Shown: positions 44,598-54,202 of the stretch, piece by piece
Numbering within the stretch: the first letter of the stretch is position 1
Layout: each line of letters opens with the position of its first letter
Source of the DNA: Sphingobacteriaceae bacterium
GTDB lineage: Bacteria > Bacteroidota > Bacteroidia > Sphingobacteriales > Sphingobacteriaceae
NCBI GenBank assembly: GCA_029266635.1
Contig: JAQSWM010000008.1
Span: forward strand, 124,001-188,000
Direction of reading: 5' to 3'
DNA length: 64,000 nt
Notes under the pieces: generated by a model
Seen by the model: only the letters and a program-made list of their open reading frames with translations
Told to the model about the DNA's origin: nothing
Databases searched by the model: none
Program-made: the position numbers and the translations under genes

Positions 44598-45902
44598 ATG
44601 GAATCAACCGATAATTATAGCAAAGTTCCTAAAGTTGTTATTGTTGGTGGCGGATTTGGCGGGATAGAACTAGCGAAAAAACTTAGAAAAGCAGATGTGC
44701 AGGTACTTATGCTCGACAGGCATAACTACCATACCTTTCAACCGCTTCTGTATCAGGTAGCAACAGGTGGGCTCGAAGCTGATTCCATTGCTTTTCCACT
44801 CCGGAAAATATTCAAGAACCAAAAGAATTTTGCTTTTCGCAATGCCTGTGTGGAGGGAATCATCCCCGAGCGGAAAATAATTACTACAAGCATAGGCGAA
44901 ATCGCCTTCGATTATCTGGTAATCGCCACGGGTTCCGATACCAATTATTTCGGTTCTAAAGAGCTGGAGCACTATACAATGCCCATGAAAACCATACCCG
45001 AAGCACTCAACCTTCGGAGCATGATTTTGCAAAACCTTGAGGAAGCAGTTATTGAAACTGATCCTGTGAAGAAAGCTGGTTTGTTAAACTTTGTGGTTGT
45101 GGGCGGCGGTCCAACGGGTGTTGAGCTTTCCGGATCCTTGTCTGAACTCAAAAGACATGTTTTGCCAAGCGACTATCCTGAACTGGATATCAATTCCATG
45201 AACATTTACCTGATAGAAGGCTCGCCTGAGGTACTGGGCCCTATGTCGGTAAAATCTCAAAAAGATGCCCAGCGCTTCCTGGAACATATGGGGGTAATTG
45301 TTAAACTGGATGTCCGTGTGGTCAGCTATGATGGTGATAAACTTGCTCTGTCTACCGGAGAGGAAATCATTTCAGAGAATGTGCTTTGGTCGGCGGGTGT
45401 GGCTGGCGAGGTAATCGCCGGTATTCCGAAAGAAAAGATTGCTCGCGGCAACCGGATACAGGTAGACGAAATCAACCGGGTACAGGGATATTCAGACATA
45501 TTTGCTATCGGCGATGTTGCCTCTATGATTACCAAAGATTACCCGCACGGGCATCCCGGCGTTGCGCCTGTGGCCCAGCAGCAGGGCAAACACTTAGCGA
45601 AAAACATCGTAAACCTCATTCAAAACAAACCTACCGAGCCATTCGATTACTACGACAAAGGTTCGATGGCAACTGTAGGCCGGAACCGTGCAGTAGTTGA
45701 CTTGGGAAAAGTCCACTTCGGAGGTGTTTTTGCCTGGTTTATCTGGATGTTTGTTCACTTGATGACGCTGGTAGGCTTCAGGAATAAACTGGTTGTATTC
45801 GTAAATTGGATGTGGAGCTATTTCAGTTATGACCGCGGCACAAGGCTCATCATCCGCCCGTTTAACCGCAAACTGATGACCGAAGACACAGCGCAGAAAT
45901 AG
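44598..45902 (+). CDS. ndh: Type II NADH dehydrogenase (NDH-2)
   Basis: The 434-residue flavoenzyme has the N-terminal FAD motif VVIVGGGFGGIELAKKL, a second nucleotide motif FVVVGGGPTGVELSGSL for NADH, and YSDIFAIGDVASM. Hydrophobic helices near the C-terminus (WFIWMFVHLMTLVGF) anchor it to the inner membrane. NDH-2 oxidises NADH and reduces quinone without pumping protons. It follows the ferredoxin gene by 88 bases, separated by a hairpin. Confidence 0.93.
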   Translation: MESTDNYSKVPKVVIVGGGFGGIELAKKLRKADVQVLMLDRHNYHTFQPLLYQVATGGLEADSIAFPLRKIFKNQKNFAFRNACVEGIIPERKIITTSIGEIAFDYLVIATGSDTNYFGSKELEHYTMPMKTIPEALNLRSMILQNLEEAVIETDPVKKAGLLNFVVVGGGPTGVELSGSLSELKRHVLPSDYPELDINSMNIYLIEGSPEVLGPMSVKSQKDAQRFLEHMGVIVKLDVRVVSYDGDKLALSTGEEIISENVLWSAGVAGEVIAGIPKEKIARGNRIQVDEINRVQGYSDIFAIGDVASMITKDYPHGHPGVAPVAQQQGKHLAKNIVNLIQNKPTEPFDYYDKGSMATVGRNRAVVDLGKVHFGGVFAWFIWMFVHLMTLVGFRNKLVVFVNWMWSYFSYDRGTRLIIRPFNRKLMTEDTAQK

Positions 45903-45964
45903 CATTGGCTGCGAGTTCCCGGTTTTGAGTTGCGGGTGGTTACAAAAAACCATACATTTCACAG

Positions 45965-46852
45965 ATGGCTGTAAGCTCCGCTCCCACTTCCTCTAACATC
46001 AAATTAGTTGAATGTCCCCGCGATGCGATGCAGGGCTTGCACGAGTTTGTCCCTACAGAGCTGAAGGCGGAATACATTAACCTGCTCCTGCAAGTAGGAT
46101 TTGACACCATAGACTTTGGAAGCTTTGTTTCACCGAAAGCGATTCCGCAAATGCGGGACACCGCAGAGGTTCTGAAAAAGCTGAACTTACCTGCTACCCA
46201 GTCTAAGCTCCTGGCCATTGTTGCCAATCTGAGAGGTGCCGAGGATGCCGCTCAGTTTGACGAGATCACCTATCTAGGCTTTCCTTTCTCCATTTCCGAA
46301 ACTTTCCAGCAGCGCAACACCAACTCGAGCATTGAAGAGTCTCTCACCACGGTACAGAAGATGGTTGAGGTATGCGCCACCCGCAAAAAAGAGGCTGTAG
46401 TTTATCTTTCGATGGGTTTTGGAAATCCTTACAGGGATGAGTGGAGCACTGAGGTTGCCGAGCAGTGGACCGAAAAACTGGTTAATGCGGGAGTGGAAAT
46501 CATTTCGCTGGCGGATACCACAGGCGTGTCGTCGGCAGAAAAGATCAATTATCTCTTCCCTACATTGGCAGAACGCTTTCCTGAAGTGGAATTTGGAGTT
46601 CACCTGCATAGCACGCCGGATACCTGGAAAGAAAAAATAGAAGCTGCTTATCAAAGTGGCTGCCGGCGCTTCGACTCTGCGCTGAAAGGCTACGGCGGTT
46701 GTCCGATGGCAACTGATGACCTTACAGGAAATATCGCAACCGAAAACCTGATTGGCTACCTATCGGCACAAGGAGAAGACCTGGAGCTTGACATGGAAAA
46801 ATGGCAGGAGACGATGGAGTTCTCTGATGTTATTTTTAGCAAAGTTTCGTAA
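45965..46852 (+). CDS. Hydroxymethylglutaryl-CoA lyase
   Basis: The 295-residue TIM-barrel protein has the family start [11 protein letters not shown], a variant of the EVGPRDGLQ pattern, the metal histidines in [10 protein letters not shown], and the active-site loop [15 protein letters not shown] with the catalytic cysteine. It cleaves 3-hydroxy-3-methylglutaryl-CoA to acetyl-CoA and acetoacetate in leucine breakdown. Leucine dehydrogenase is encoded about 16 kb downstream. Relation to other HMGL-like aldolases cannot be fully excluded, but the cysteine motif supports HMG-CoA lyase. Confidence 0.85.
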   Translation: MAVSSAPTSSNIKLVECPRDAMQGLHEFVPTELKAEYINLLLQVGFDTIDFGSFVSPKAIPQMRDTAEVLKKLNLPATQSKLLAIVANLRGAEDAAQFDEITYLGFPFSISETFQQRNTNSSIEESLTTVQKMVEVCATRKKEAVVYLSMGFGNPYRDEWSTEVAEQWTEKLVNAGVEIISLADTTGVSSAEKINYLFPTLAERFPEVEFGVHLHSTPDTWKEKIEAAYQSGCRRFDSALKGYGGCPMATDDLTGNIATENLIGYLSAQGEDLELDMEKWQETMEFSDVIFSKVS

Positions 46853-46860
46853 CTTGCATT

Positions 46861-47460
46861 ATGGAACATGTTCTTAGAGAGCCAGTTGAAGCTTACGGCA
46901 AGAAGCATTTCACACCAGAAGAATATTTGGAGTGGGAAGAGCTGCAGCCCGGGAAACATGAATATTTTCAGGGCGAAATATTTGATATGGCTGGGGCTGG
47001 CGACAGGCACAACCTCATATTTTCGAACCTGTTTGTTGAACTAGGCAGTAAATTGAAAGGAAAATCATGCAAACCTTATGGCAGTGACTTTCGTATCCAC
47101 ATTCCACAGAACACACTTTATACCTATCCAGATATTACTGTTGTATGTGGAGATATTATCAGCGATGAGCCCGACGAAGAAAAGTTAAAACTACCTCTTG
47201 CACTATTTGAAATACTTTCACCCGCAACCCGTAATTATGATCGTGGCGATAAATTCAAGCTTTATCGCGATATCCCGTCGCTTAAAGAATATATTCTGGT
47301 CGATTCTACAGCCATCTCGGTAGAGGCCTGGCATATAAATTCTGCCAACAGGTGGGAACTTCGTGAGTACAAACAATTGGCTGAAATATTGGACATGCCT
47401 TCCCTCGGAATAACCCTCCCTCTGACCGATATCTACGAGGGAGCTAAGCTAAAAAGTTGA
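46861..47460 (+). CDS. Uma2 family (DUF820) putative endonuclease
   Basis: The 199-residue protein matches the Uma2/DUF820 family with a PD-(D/E)xK nuclease core: YEYFQGE-type opening ([12 protein letters not shown]), [11 protein letters not shown], and [21 protein letters not shown] containing the acid and lysine of the site. Members are abundant in cyanobacteria and many other bacteria, with unknown targets. It lies nine bases after the lyase gene without functional link. Its stop abuts the stop codon of the convergent hydrolase gene. Confidence 0.85.
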   Translation: MEHVLREPVEAYGKKHFTPEEYLEWEELQPGKHEYFQGEIFDMAGAGDRHNLIFSNLFVELGSKLKGKSCKPYGSDFRIHIPQNTLYTYPDITVVCGDIISDEPDEEKLKLPLALFEILSPATRNYDRGDKFKLYRDIPSLKEYILVDSTAISVEAWHINSANRWELREYKQLAEILDMPSLGITLPLTDIYEGAKLKS

Positions 47461-48867
47461 TTATTTCTTTACGTGCTTGTTAATCCACGCAGAGATAATC
47501 TCCAGTACTTCGGGCGAAACAGTTTCTTCAATTTGGGCGTACTCACTTAGATCGCCGGTCTTTGCGGTTTGAAAAAGATGATTTACGCCCGGAACTTCGA
47601 TAATCTCAAAATCTTTATTTCCTGCCTTGGTGAGCAGGCGTCTAATTCCTTCCAGATTTTCTTTGGCAGATACCTGGATATCCTTCGAGCCGTTGATGGC
47701 GAGTACCGGAATCGTAATTTTACTGAGAAGAGGTTCCGGGTCATATTTAATAAAGTAGCGCATCCATGGTAAATTCAAACGTTCAAAAAGGTCTTGCATT
47801 CCCCGTTCGCCCTCGGCTCCAGCCATCTTCATGGAATCAATGAGGACTGAAGGCTGTGACGATCGCCATGCTCTAAATACAGGAAGCAATTCTACATTCT
47901 TGCTGCTATCTGTTTTATAAACCTCATCAAAGAGACGGCCCATAAGTAACGAAAAAGCCGCCAGGCGATCGGCAGGCATTCCGCTAGCTTTAAGCATATT
48001 CCCGTTTTGCTTTTTTCCCAACTCCATTCCTGTAACCCCCACCCCTGCCATACTTATAAAAAATGCAACATCATGCGATTGATTTATCACCAAGGGCGCT
48101 ATCACTCCTCCCTCACTATGCCCCAATAAACCTATCTGCTTAGAATCTATCTCCTTACGGGATTTCAGATAATCTATTCCTGCTAAAACGTCCTTTGCAA
48201 AATCCGCAGAGGTAGCGTCTATAACGTCACCGGTAGTTTTTCCTACTCCACGGTCATCAACCCGAAGTACAGCAATGCCGTTCCTTGTTAGATGATCTGC
48301 AATCACGGCGAATATCTTGTGCCCGAATAAGGTCTCATCCCTGTCTTCTTGCCCTGAACCGGTAATGAGAAGCACAGACGGGAATTTTTGCGCTTTGTTT
48401 GGTAATGTTAACGTTCCACCAAAATGAATTGATCTGTCAGAATTATCATATTCAACATCTTCTGAAACATAGGGGAATGGAGGTACAGGCGTTTGCGGCC
48501 GGTGCGACCGCATGGCGGCGGTGGTTGCTTTCAGTGTAAGAGGTTCGCTATTGCCGTCTATTTGCCACGTGCCCTTAATCTCGTTTTTGTTCTGATTAAA
48601 CCTGCCACTAAAAACCCTTTCTGTGTCTCCTTCAATAGCAATCAGGCTGTCGTTTGTAACTCGAAGCTTAACCTGCACCGTGTCTCCCAACATATCGGGC
48701 GTATAGAAAACACCCTTTGAGCTGTGTGTCGCAATATCTCGAGGAACTTCCAGAACAATTCGGATATAACTTACGTAACCTTCCCAAAAAAGCTTGTCAG
48801 GGGCGGTTTGCGAATTGGCAATCCATGCCTGTAAGCAGATGATTGCTATAAGAGATATCCTTTTCAT
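47461..48867 (-). CDS. Exported alpha/beta hydrolase with N-terminal beta domain
   Basis: The 468-residue protein has a signal peptide (to about residue 19), an N-terminal beta-rich region (about 25-140) and an alpha/beta-hydrolase domain with LITGSGQEDRDE, RVDDRGVGKTTGD, the nucleophile motif GLLGHSEGGVIAP, a likely acid in NGSKDIQV and the histidine in VPGVNHLFQ. It resembles periplasmic serine aminopeptidase / dienelactone-hydrolase-like proteins of Bacteroidota. The substrate is unknown. It is followed two bases upstream on the minus strand by the GNAT gene. Confidence 0.85.
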   Translation of the reverse strand: MKRISLIAIICLQAWIANSQTAPDKLFWEGYVSYIRIVLEVPRDIATHSSKGVFYTPDMLGDTVQVKLRVTNDSLIAIEGDTERVFSGRFNQNKNEIKGTWQIDGNSEPLTLKATTAAMRSHRPQTPVPPFPYVSEDVEYDNSDRSIHFGGTLTLPNKAQKFPSVLLITGSGQEDRDETLFGHKIFAVIADHLTRNGIAVLRVDDRGVGKTTGDVIDATSADFAKDVLAGIDYLKSRKEIDSKQIGLLGHSEGGVIAPLVINQSHDVAFFISMAGVGVTGMELGKKQNGNMLKASGMPADRLAAFSLLMGRLFDEVYKTDSSKNVELLPVFRAWRSSQPSVLIDSMKMAGAEGERGMQDLFERLNLPWMRYFIKYDPEPLLSKITIPVLAINGSKDIQVSAKENLEGIRRLLTKAGNKDFEIIEVPGVNHLFQTAKTGDLSEYAQIEETVSPEVLEIISAWINKHVKK

Positions 48868-48869
48868 AA

Positions 48870-49298
48870 CTATTGTTTTAACTCCATTTTGAAATGCTGT
48901 ATCCCCGCTTCTTCAAACTGCTCTCCCACTTTCACAAAGCCGAATTTGCCGTATAAACCCATCGCGTCCAGCTGTGCGTTGAGGTAAACATAACCCGTAT
49001 CAGGAAGATCAGCTAAGACAGTTTTCACCAAGGTTTGTCCCACACCAATCCCTCTATATTCCCTCAGCACGGCAAAACGCTCCAGCTTATAGCCGTTTTC
49101 TGTTTTGCGCCACCGCGAAGCTCCTGCCGGTTTGCCGTTCACTGTGGCCAGGAAGTGGGTAGAAACATCTTCATTTTCCCACTCCAGTTCCGGAGGGCAA
49201 TTCTGCTCGCCTACAAAAACAACCCGCCTTATCTCAAACACTTTCTCCAATTCGGCTTCATCAACTACTTTCTTTACTTCAATTTCATTATTTGCCAT
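48870..49298 (-). CDS. GNAT family N-acetyltransferase
   Basis: The 142-residue enzyme starts at the ATG at 49298 (MANNEIEVKKVV); a longer frame to 49403 overlaps the neighbouring gene out of frame. It has RRVVFVGEQNCPPELEWENEDVSTHFLA, typical of ElaA/YitI-type acetyltransferases, the acetyl-CoA loop VLREYRGIGVGQTLVK and YLNAQLDAMGLYGKFGF. The substrate is not predictable. It overlaps the 3' end of the iron-permease-like gene by 11 bases. Confidence 0.9.
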   Translation of the reverse strand: MANNEIEVKKVVDEAELEKVFEIRRVVFVGEQNCPPELEWENEDVSTHFLATVNGKPAGASRWRKTENGYKLERFAVLREYRGIGVGQTLVKTVLADLPDTGYVYLNAQLDAMGLYGKFGFVKVGEQFEEAGIQHFKMELKQ

Positions 49299-49782
49299 TT
49301 TTCTTTGTTGGTGATTTTCTTTTCCTGGTAGGACTGTAATGTTGAAACTTTGACGCGTTGACCTCATCTGCAGCATCAATAGAGTGAGAGCATGTAATAT
49401 CATTCTCTTTTTCAGCTAGTTTTGAAAGGTGAGCATAAAACTTATGAAGCTGGTCAAGCTCATCTTCTGTTAAAGCCTCCACATCCACGATCCGGTTGCT
49501 AGCCCCTTCCTGAGCTGCAATGAGTTCATTCAATTTCAAGTGAATTGCCTTGGAATCTTTGTTCTGTGATTTTTGGATCAGGAAAACCATCAGGAAGGTC
49601 ACTATGGTTGTGCCGGTATTGATAACCAATTGCCAAACCTCAGAGAAATCGAAAACAGGCCCGGTTAGCGCCCAAATTATTACTATAACAGCTGCGATCA
49701 GAAATGCTGCAGAACTACCGGTTGCCATTGTTGCCCAATTAGCAAACTTCTCAAAAAAGCTGTTCTTATGTTTCTTCGCCAT
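49288..49782 (-). CDS. Low-affinity iron permease family protein
   Basis: The 164-residue protein begins MAKKHKNSFFEKFANWATMATGSS, the family start, with two transmembrane helices (about 25-75) containing IIWALTGPVFDFSEVWQLVINTGTTIVTFLMVFLIQ, then a polar helical tail. The frame extends upstream to 49887 but that part lies in the aldolase terminator, so the ATG at 49782 is taken. The family name comes from a yeast relative; bacterial function is unproven. It overlaps the GNAT gene. Confidence 0.85.
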   Translation of the reverse strand: MAKKHKNSFFEKFANWATMATGSSAAFLIAAVIVIIWALTGPVFDFSEVWQLVINTGTTIVTFLMVFLIQKSQNKDSKAIHLKLNELIAAQEGASNRIVDVEALTEDELDQLHKFYAHLSKLAEKENDITCSHSIDAADEVNASKFQHYSPTRKRKSPTKKNGK

Positions 49783-49815
49783 GGTAATTTGATATAAAAC
49801 AATTATAAACAAAAA

Positions 49816-49840
49816 AGCCACCGCTAAACTAACGGTGGCT
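49816..49840 (-). terminator. Terminator of the aldolase gene
   Basis: An eight-base perfect stem AGCCACCG with CGGTGGCT and a nine-base loop, followed on the minus strand by TTTTTTGTTT. It lies 20 bases beyond the aldolase stop. Confidence 0.85.
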
Positions 49841-49859
49841 ATAAATTTAATGAGAATGC

Positions 49860-50939
49860 TTACAGCTTGTCGTTCACATTCAAGCAATTAAGATCTTCAA
49901 ATGCCTGCGTTAAGCGCTTTACAAACTGCTCTTCGCCTTTGCGCAACCATACCCGCGGATCGTAATACTTTTTGTTTGGAGAATCCGGTCCTTCCTGGTT
50001 TCCGATTTGTCCCTGAAGGTAACCTTCTTTAGATTTATAATACCCTAAAATGCCTTCCCAAAAAGCCCACTGCATATCCGTATCGATATTCATTTTGATA
50101 GCACCATATGAAATTGCTTCGCGGATTTCTTCCTGAGAAGATCCAGAACCACCATGGAACACAAAATTGATTGGCTTTTCTGCTGTTAATCCAAATTTCT
50201 CTTTTACGAAGTCTTGTGAGTTTTTCAGAATAACGGGCTGTAATTTCACATTGCCTGGCTTGTACACACCATGAACATTTCCGAACGCCGCCGCAATTGT
50301 GAAACGCTCGCTTACGCTTTTTAGCTGCTCATAGGTGTAACTAACTTCGCTTGGTTGTGTATAGAGTTTTGAGCTATCAACATCAGAGTTATCTACGCCG
50401 TCTTCCTCGCCTCCAGTTACGCCCAACTCAACTTCGATGGTCATATCCAGCGCTTTCATCCGCTCAAGGTACTTTTTGCTTATTTCAATATTCTCTTCAA
50501 GTGGCTCTTCAGAAAGGTCGAGCATGTGCGAAGAGAAAAGTGGCTTTCCATTTTGCTTGTAGAACTTCTCGCCTGCGTCAAGCAATCCGTCAATCCACGG
50601 AAGGAGCTTTTTTGCAGCATGGTCTGTGTGCAGGATAACTGCCACGCCATAATGTTCTGCCAACAGGTGCACATGTTGTGCAGCAGAAACTCCGCCTAAA
50701 ATACATGCCTGGAGCTTATCATTGTTCAAAGACTTGCCAGCATAAAACTGTGCTCCACCATTTGATAGCTGTATAATCACCGGCGAGTTAACGGCCTTTG
50801 CTGTTTCCATAACAGCATTTATAGAATTAGTTCCGATAACGTTTACCGCCGGCAACGCATACTGGTGCTGCTTGGCATGTTCAAAAAGTTGCTGTACCTG
50901 GTCTCCTGATAAAACTCCTTTGAAATCTTTTAGGCTCAT
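49860..50939 (-). CDS. fbaA: Class II fructose-bisphosphate aldolase
   Basis: The 359-residue protein matches the length of E. coli FbaA. Zinc-binding and catalytic segments are VILHTDHAAKK, EVELGVTGGEEDGVDNSD, NVHGVYKPGNVKL and FVFHGGSGSS. It cleaves fructose-1,6-bisphosphate in glycolysis and runs in reverse in gluconeogenesis. The ATG at 50939 (MSLKDFKGVL) is preferred; the frame extends 23 codons further without family similarity. It is a single gene with its own terminator. Confidence 0.95.
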   Translation of the reverse strand: MSLKDFKGVLSGDQVQQLFEHAKQHQYALPAVNVIGTNSINAVMETAKAVNSPVIIQLSNGGAQFYAGKSLNNDKLQACILGGVSAAQHVHLLAEHYGVAVILHTDHAAKKLLPWIDGLLDAGEKFYKQNGKPLFSSHMLDLSEEPLEENIEISKKYLERMKALDMTIEVELGVTGGEEDGVDNSDVDSSKLYTQPSEVSYTYEQLKSVSERFTIAAAFGNVHGVYKPGNVKLQPVILKNSQDFVKEKFGLTAEKPINFVFHGGSGSSQEEIREAISYGAIKMNIDTDMQWAFWEGILGYYKSKEGYLQGQIGNQEGPDSPNKKYYDPRVWLRKGEEQFVKRLTQAFEDLNCLNVNDKL

Positions 50940-51087
50940 GAAATATTCTTTTGATTTAAGATTGCCGAAATTAAAGATTTTAGCTAAACACCCAAGCATA
51001 CAGGGCATTATTTGTTAGTCTATAGCGGATTTTATACCTAAGCTGTTTCTTAATTTTTTCGTTTCTTTGTACGTCTATTCCACACAC

Positions 51088-51933
51088 ATGGCTTGGTTTA
51101 AAAGAGAGAAAAAAGGAATTATTACCTCTACTGAGGAGAAAAAAGAAGCACCGGATGGTATCTGGAATAAATGCCCCAACTGCAAAAAACCTTTACACTA
51201 CGCTGAGCAGGTTGAGAATAAATATGTGTGCCATTATTGCGGTTACCAGCTTCGCATAGGCTCTAAAGAGTATTTTTCCATCCTTTTTGACGATAATGAT
51301 TTCACGGAACTTTTCCCTAACCTCCGCTCAGGCGACCCTCTTGAATTTGTTGACACCAAGCCTTACAAGGATCGTTTGGAAGAGAACTATGCAAAAACCG
51401 GTCTGAACGATGCAATCCGCTCCGGGCATGGAAAGATAAATGGGCAAGACCTGGTGATTGCCTGTATGGATTTTAATTTCATTGGCGGGTCCATGGGCTC
51501 TGTTGTAGGCGAAAAGATTGCCCGTTCTATTGATTACTGTATTGAGCACAGAGTTCCTTTTCTGATGATCTCAAAATCCGGTGGCGCCCGGATGATGGAA
51601 GCTGCATTTTCATTGATGCAGATGGCTAAGACTTCTGCCAAGCTCGCCCTTTTGAGCAAAGCTAAAATCCCTTATATTTCATTGCTGACCGATCCTACCA
51701 CGGGTGGAGTCACAGCATCATACGCCATGTTGGGTGATATCAATATTTCAGAGCCTGGCGCCCTCATCGGCTTTGCCGGACCGCGGGTTATCAAAGAAAC
51801 AATCAAAAAAGACTTGCCTAAGGGCTTCCAGACTGCAGAATTCGTGCTGGAACACGGCTTTCTGGACTTCATCGTAGATCGCCGTGAGATGAAAGCAAAA
51901 CTTTCTTCATTTCTGAAAATGATGGCAAATTAA
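51088..51933 (+). CDS. accD: Acetyl-CoA carboxylase carboxyltransferase subunit beta (AccD)
   Basis: The 281-residue subunit starts [10 protein letters not shown] at 51088; a TTG start at 51067 is less likely. The N-terminal zinc ribbon has Cys29, Cys32, Cys48 and Cys51, followed by the crotonase-fold region with [22 protein letters not shown] and [21 protein letters not shown]. AccD transfers carboxyl from biotin to acetyl-CoA to form malonyl-CoA with AccA. It is a single gene, ending at hairpins. Confidence 0.96.
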   Translation: MAWFKREKKGIITSTEEKKEAPDGIWNKCPNCKKPLHYAEQVENKYVCHYCGYQLRIGSKEYFSILFDDNDFTELFPNLRSGDPLEFVDTKPYKDRLEENYAKTGLNDAIRSGHGKINGQDLVIACMDFNFIGGSMGSVVGEKIARSIDYCIEHRVPFLMISKSGGARMMEAAFSLMQMAKTSAKLALLSKAKIPYISLLTDPTTGGVTASYAMLGDINISEPGALIGFAGPRVIKETIKKDLPKGFQTAEFVLEHGFLDFIVDRREMKAKLSSFLKMMAN

Positions 51934-51960
51934 AAAGCCGCTGATTTCTCAACGGCTTTT
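51933..51960 (+). terminator. Terminator of accD
   Basis: An eight-base stem AAAAGCCG with CGGCTTTT and a 12-base loop starts at the last base of the accD stop codon and ends in a T-rich arm. Confidence 0.75.
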
Positions 51961-51986
51961 CTCACAGGATTCAAAATTTTTTAAAA

Positions 51987-52016
51987 AACCCTTCAGGCCG
52001 TAACTCCTGAAGGGTT
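51987..52016. terminator. Second hairpin downstream of accD
   Basis: A perfect 11-base stem AACCCTTCAGG with its complement and an eight-base loop. A T-rich run lies on the minus-strand side, so it may act as a back-up for leftward transcripts from the acidic-protein operon. The bases between this hairpin and 52164 show no further feature. Confidence 0.6.
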
Positions 52017-52163
52017 AACACTCAATCAATCTACCAAAACATTAAAACAATTTTCATCACCTTTTCTCTACCGAATTTTCTCTTCTTCTGTATGGTTAAT
52101 ACCAAAGTAGGAGGTGTTGATGAAATTAAAATGAAATTGGCGTGCGCAGTAAAAAATATTTTA

Positions 52164-52199
52164 AATAAAGAAGGCGAGCTTATGCTCGCCTTCTTTATT
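52164..52199. terminator. Strong bidirectional terminator
   Basis: A perfect 16-base stem (AATAAAGAAGGCGAGC and complement) with loop TTAT. Its right end contains part of the stop codon of the 58-residue minus-strand gene, so translation ends inside the terminator. Confidence 0.85.
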
Positions 52200-52374
52200 A
52201 TCTGGTTGTATGCCTTACCCCCAGTTTCGGATCCTTCGCGGTAGTATTTCGGCCGCTGTCACGGTTAACCTGTCCTGAATGCTTCTTCGGCTTGTGCTTA
52301 AGCTTCTCAGAAGGGACATCTGAGGGCATATCGCCGTCATAGTTACGTTCTGGTTTTTCGTCAGAGGCTTTCAT
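52198..52374 (-). CDS. Small basic hydrophilic protein
   Basis: This 58-residue gene reads MKASDEKPERNYDGDMPSDV and continues with a Lys/His-rich middle (EKLKHKPKKHSGQ) and ends VRHTTR. It has no hydrophobic segment and almost no aromatic residues, so it is probably disordered. The ATG lies two bases after the stop of the acidic-protein gene, implying one transcript. I do not recognise the family. The reading frame has no internal stops and sits exactly between its partner and the terminator, which is the main support that it is real. Confidence 0.7.
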   Translation of the reverse strand: MKASDEKPERNYDGDMPSDVPSEKLKHKPKKHSGQVNRDSGRNTTAKDPKLGVRHTTR

Positions 52375-52376
52375 AA

Positions 52377-52976
52377 TTATAAGTTATAATCTCTCTTGTC
52401 CGAAGAACCTGGAAGCCCGGGCTCATGGTCAATCATCGTTCCGGTAACACGGCCATGATCTCGGGTTGCAAAGTCGCCATCCGACTCAAATGTGGTTGGA
52501 CGATCTGCAAGCGGATCAAGATCTGAGTCTTCTTCTTCGTCCAGATCATCGTCATCATCTAAATCCAGATCGTCGTCATCATCATCCGTCTCAATTGGAA
52601 TGAGTTCCTCCTCATCGTCATCATCCAGAAGATCATCATCGTCGTCTACCAGATCGTCATCATCTGTTCCGTCCTCATCCGGACTGTAGCCCGCATCCTG
52701 AGGCCTCATAGCACCTTTGATGTGATCATCGTCAATGAAATCAAAAGGACCGGCTATCCCGTTATCATTGTCGGGAGTTACGGTTGGAATATGGTGATCA
52801 TTCTCGTTCTCAGTTGTAACGCCGGGCTTGTTGTTCTCCCAACCCTTCTCTTCAGCCATGTGCCGGTCGTTAGTTACAGCATTTGCAAGAGGTGTTTGTT
52901 CTGTATTTTCGCCCAGTTGGTCATCGCCAGTTCCCTGGTTATCCTGGTTTCTGTAATCATCCTGATAGGTTGCCAT
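52377..52976 (-). CDS. Acidic, Asp-rich low-complexity protein
   Basis: The 199-residue protein is strongly acidic. Residues about 100-165 are nearly all Asp/Glu with interspersed Leu (segments such as DDDDLVDDDDDLLDDDDEEE), with Gln/Asn/Asp-rich flanks and no hydrophobic or signal segment. It is likely disordered and cytoplasmic. Histidines and acids could bind cations, but no EF-hand or dockerin pattern is seen. A basic 58-residue protein is encoded two bases downstream. The function is unknown. Confidence 0.75.
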   Translation of the reverse strand: MATYQDDYRNQDNQGTGDDQLGENTEQTPLANAVTNDRHMAEEKGWENNKPGVTTENENDHHIPTVTPDNDNGIAGPFDFIDDDHIKGAMRPQDAGYSPDEDGTDDDDLVDDDDDLLDDDDEEELIPIETDDDDDDLDLDDDDDLDEEEDSDLDPLADRPTTFESDGDFATRDHGRVTGTMIDHEPGLPGSSDKRDYNL

Positions 52977-53065
52977 AGCGTTCTGTTTTAAGTAAATAGA
53001 TACTTAGGTAACACTCGGGCTTGGGGAGTTTGTTTTGGGAATATGAAAAGAAATTTGAGGAGTAA

Positions 53066-54196
53066 TCAGCCTATCAAAGCCTTGATCTGTTCTACAGCGT
53101 AGTCTACTTCCTCTCTTGTATTCATCTTGCTGAAAGAAAAACGCACTGAAGGCCTCGCAGGGTCTGCGCCGATACCCGCCAACACATGCGAACCAATGTT
53201 GCTGCCCGAGCTACATGCGCTTCCGCCCGATGCGGAAATGCCCGAAATATCAAGATTGAAGAGCAGCATATCTGCCATATCCATTTCAGGAAAGGATACA
53301 TTAAGAACAGTGTAAAGGCTCTTTTCAGGATCAATCTCCCCGTTAAAGCGAATGCCCGGAACTTCATCCTGCAAACGTTGGATCATATAACTTTTTAATC
53401 CCTGAATGTATTCCTGATGAGCATTCATTTCTGAATAGGCAAGTTCAAGTGCTTTAGCCAGCCCGACGATCCCATAGACGTTCTCTGTCCCACCACGCAT
53501 GTTGCGTTCCTGGGCACCGCCGAAGATCATCGGTTTGATCTTCACTTTGTGGTTGATGTAAAGAAAACCAGCACCTTTTGGACCATGCAGCTTGTGGGCA
53601 GCGCCAACCAGGAAATGAACTTTCAGCTTTGAAGTATCATGGCGATAATGCCCCATGGTTTGAACGGTATCGCAGTGGAAAATAGCGTTGTATTGTTCAC
53701 ACAGTTCTCCAACCTTGTGGATGTTTGTTAGTGTTCCGATTTCATTGTTAGCGTGCATCAGCGAAACGAAGCTACGCTCATTGTTTTTTAACAGTTCCTC
53801 AAGATGATCAAGATTGATATTGCCTTTATCATCAACATTCACGAAACTCAGTTTAATAAACCCGCTCTTCTCCATCGCCTCAAGCGTGTGCACAACTGCA
53901 TGATGCTCGATTGGCGAGGTGATTGCGTGGCTAATATTCATATCGGTGATACCGCAGCGTATGGCTGTGTTATCAGCCTCGGTGCCACCGGAAGTGAAGA
54001 ATATCTCAGACGGTGATGCGCCCAGCAAGCCAGACACAGTTTTACGAGCTTTCTCAACAATTGTACGAACCTCACGCCCGTGCGCATGTATTGACGATGG
54101 ATTGCCGAACTGGTTCTCCATCACATAATACATTTCTTTTAAAACTTCCTTATCGAGAGGTGTTGTGGCTGCGTTATCGAGATAAACTTTATTCAT
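53066..54196 (-). CDS. Cysteine desulfurase (IscS/NifS family)
   Basis: The 376-residue PLP enzyme has YLDNAATTPLDKEV at the N-terminus, FFTSGGTEADN, EHHAVVHTLE with the conserved histidine, the PLP lysine in VGAAHKLHGPKGAGF and the catalytic cysteine in SGGSACSSGS. It removes sulfur from cysteine for iron-sulfur cluster and thio-modification pathways. It lies six bases after glmM on the same strand. No scaffold protein gene is adjacent, so its cellular partner is not indicated. Confidence 0.93.
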   Translation of the reverse strand: MNKVYLDNAATTPLDKEVLKEMYYVMENQFGNPSSIHAHGREVRTIVEKARKTVSGLLGASPSEIFFTSGGTEADNTAIRCGITDMNISHAITSPIEHHAVVHTLEAMEKSGFIKLSFVNVDDKGNINLDHLEELLKNNERSFVSLMHANNEIGTLTNIHKVGELCEQYNAIFHCDTVQTMGHYRHDTSKLKVHFLVGAAHKLHGPKGAGFLYINHKVKIKPMIFGGAQERNMRGGTENVYGIVGLAKALELAYSEMNAHQEYIQGLKSYMIQRLQDEVPGIRFNGEIDPEKSLYTVLNVSFPEMDMADMLLFNLDISGISASGGSACSSGSNIGSHVLAGIGADPARPSVRFSFSKMNTREEVDYAVEQIKALIG

Positions 54197-54202
54197 TATT
54201 AA

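Noticed and set aside
52492-52689. Plus-strand frame rich in serine (65 codons)
   Set aside because: It is the antisense reading of the Asp-codon run of the acidic protein gene; the serine run follows from GAT/GAC codons read on the other strand.
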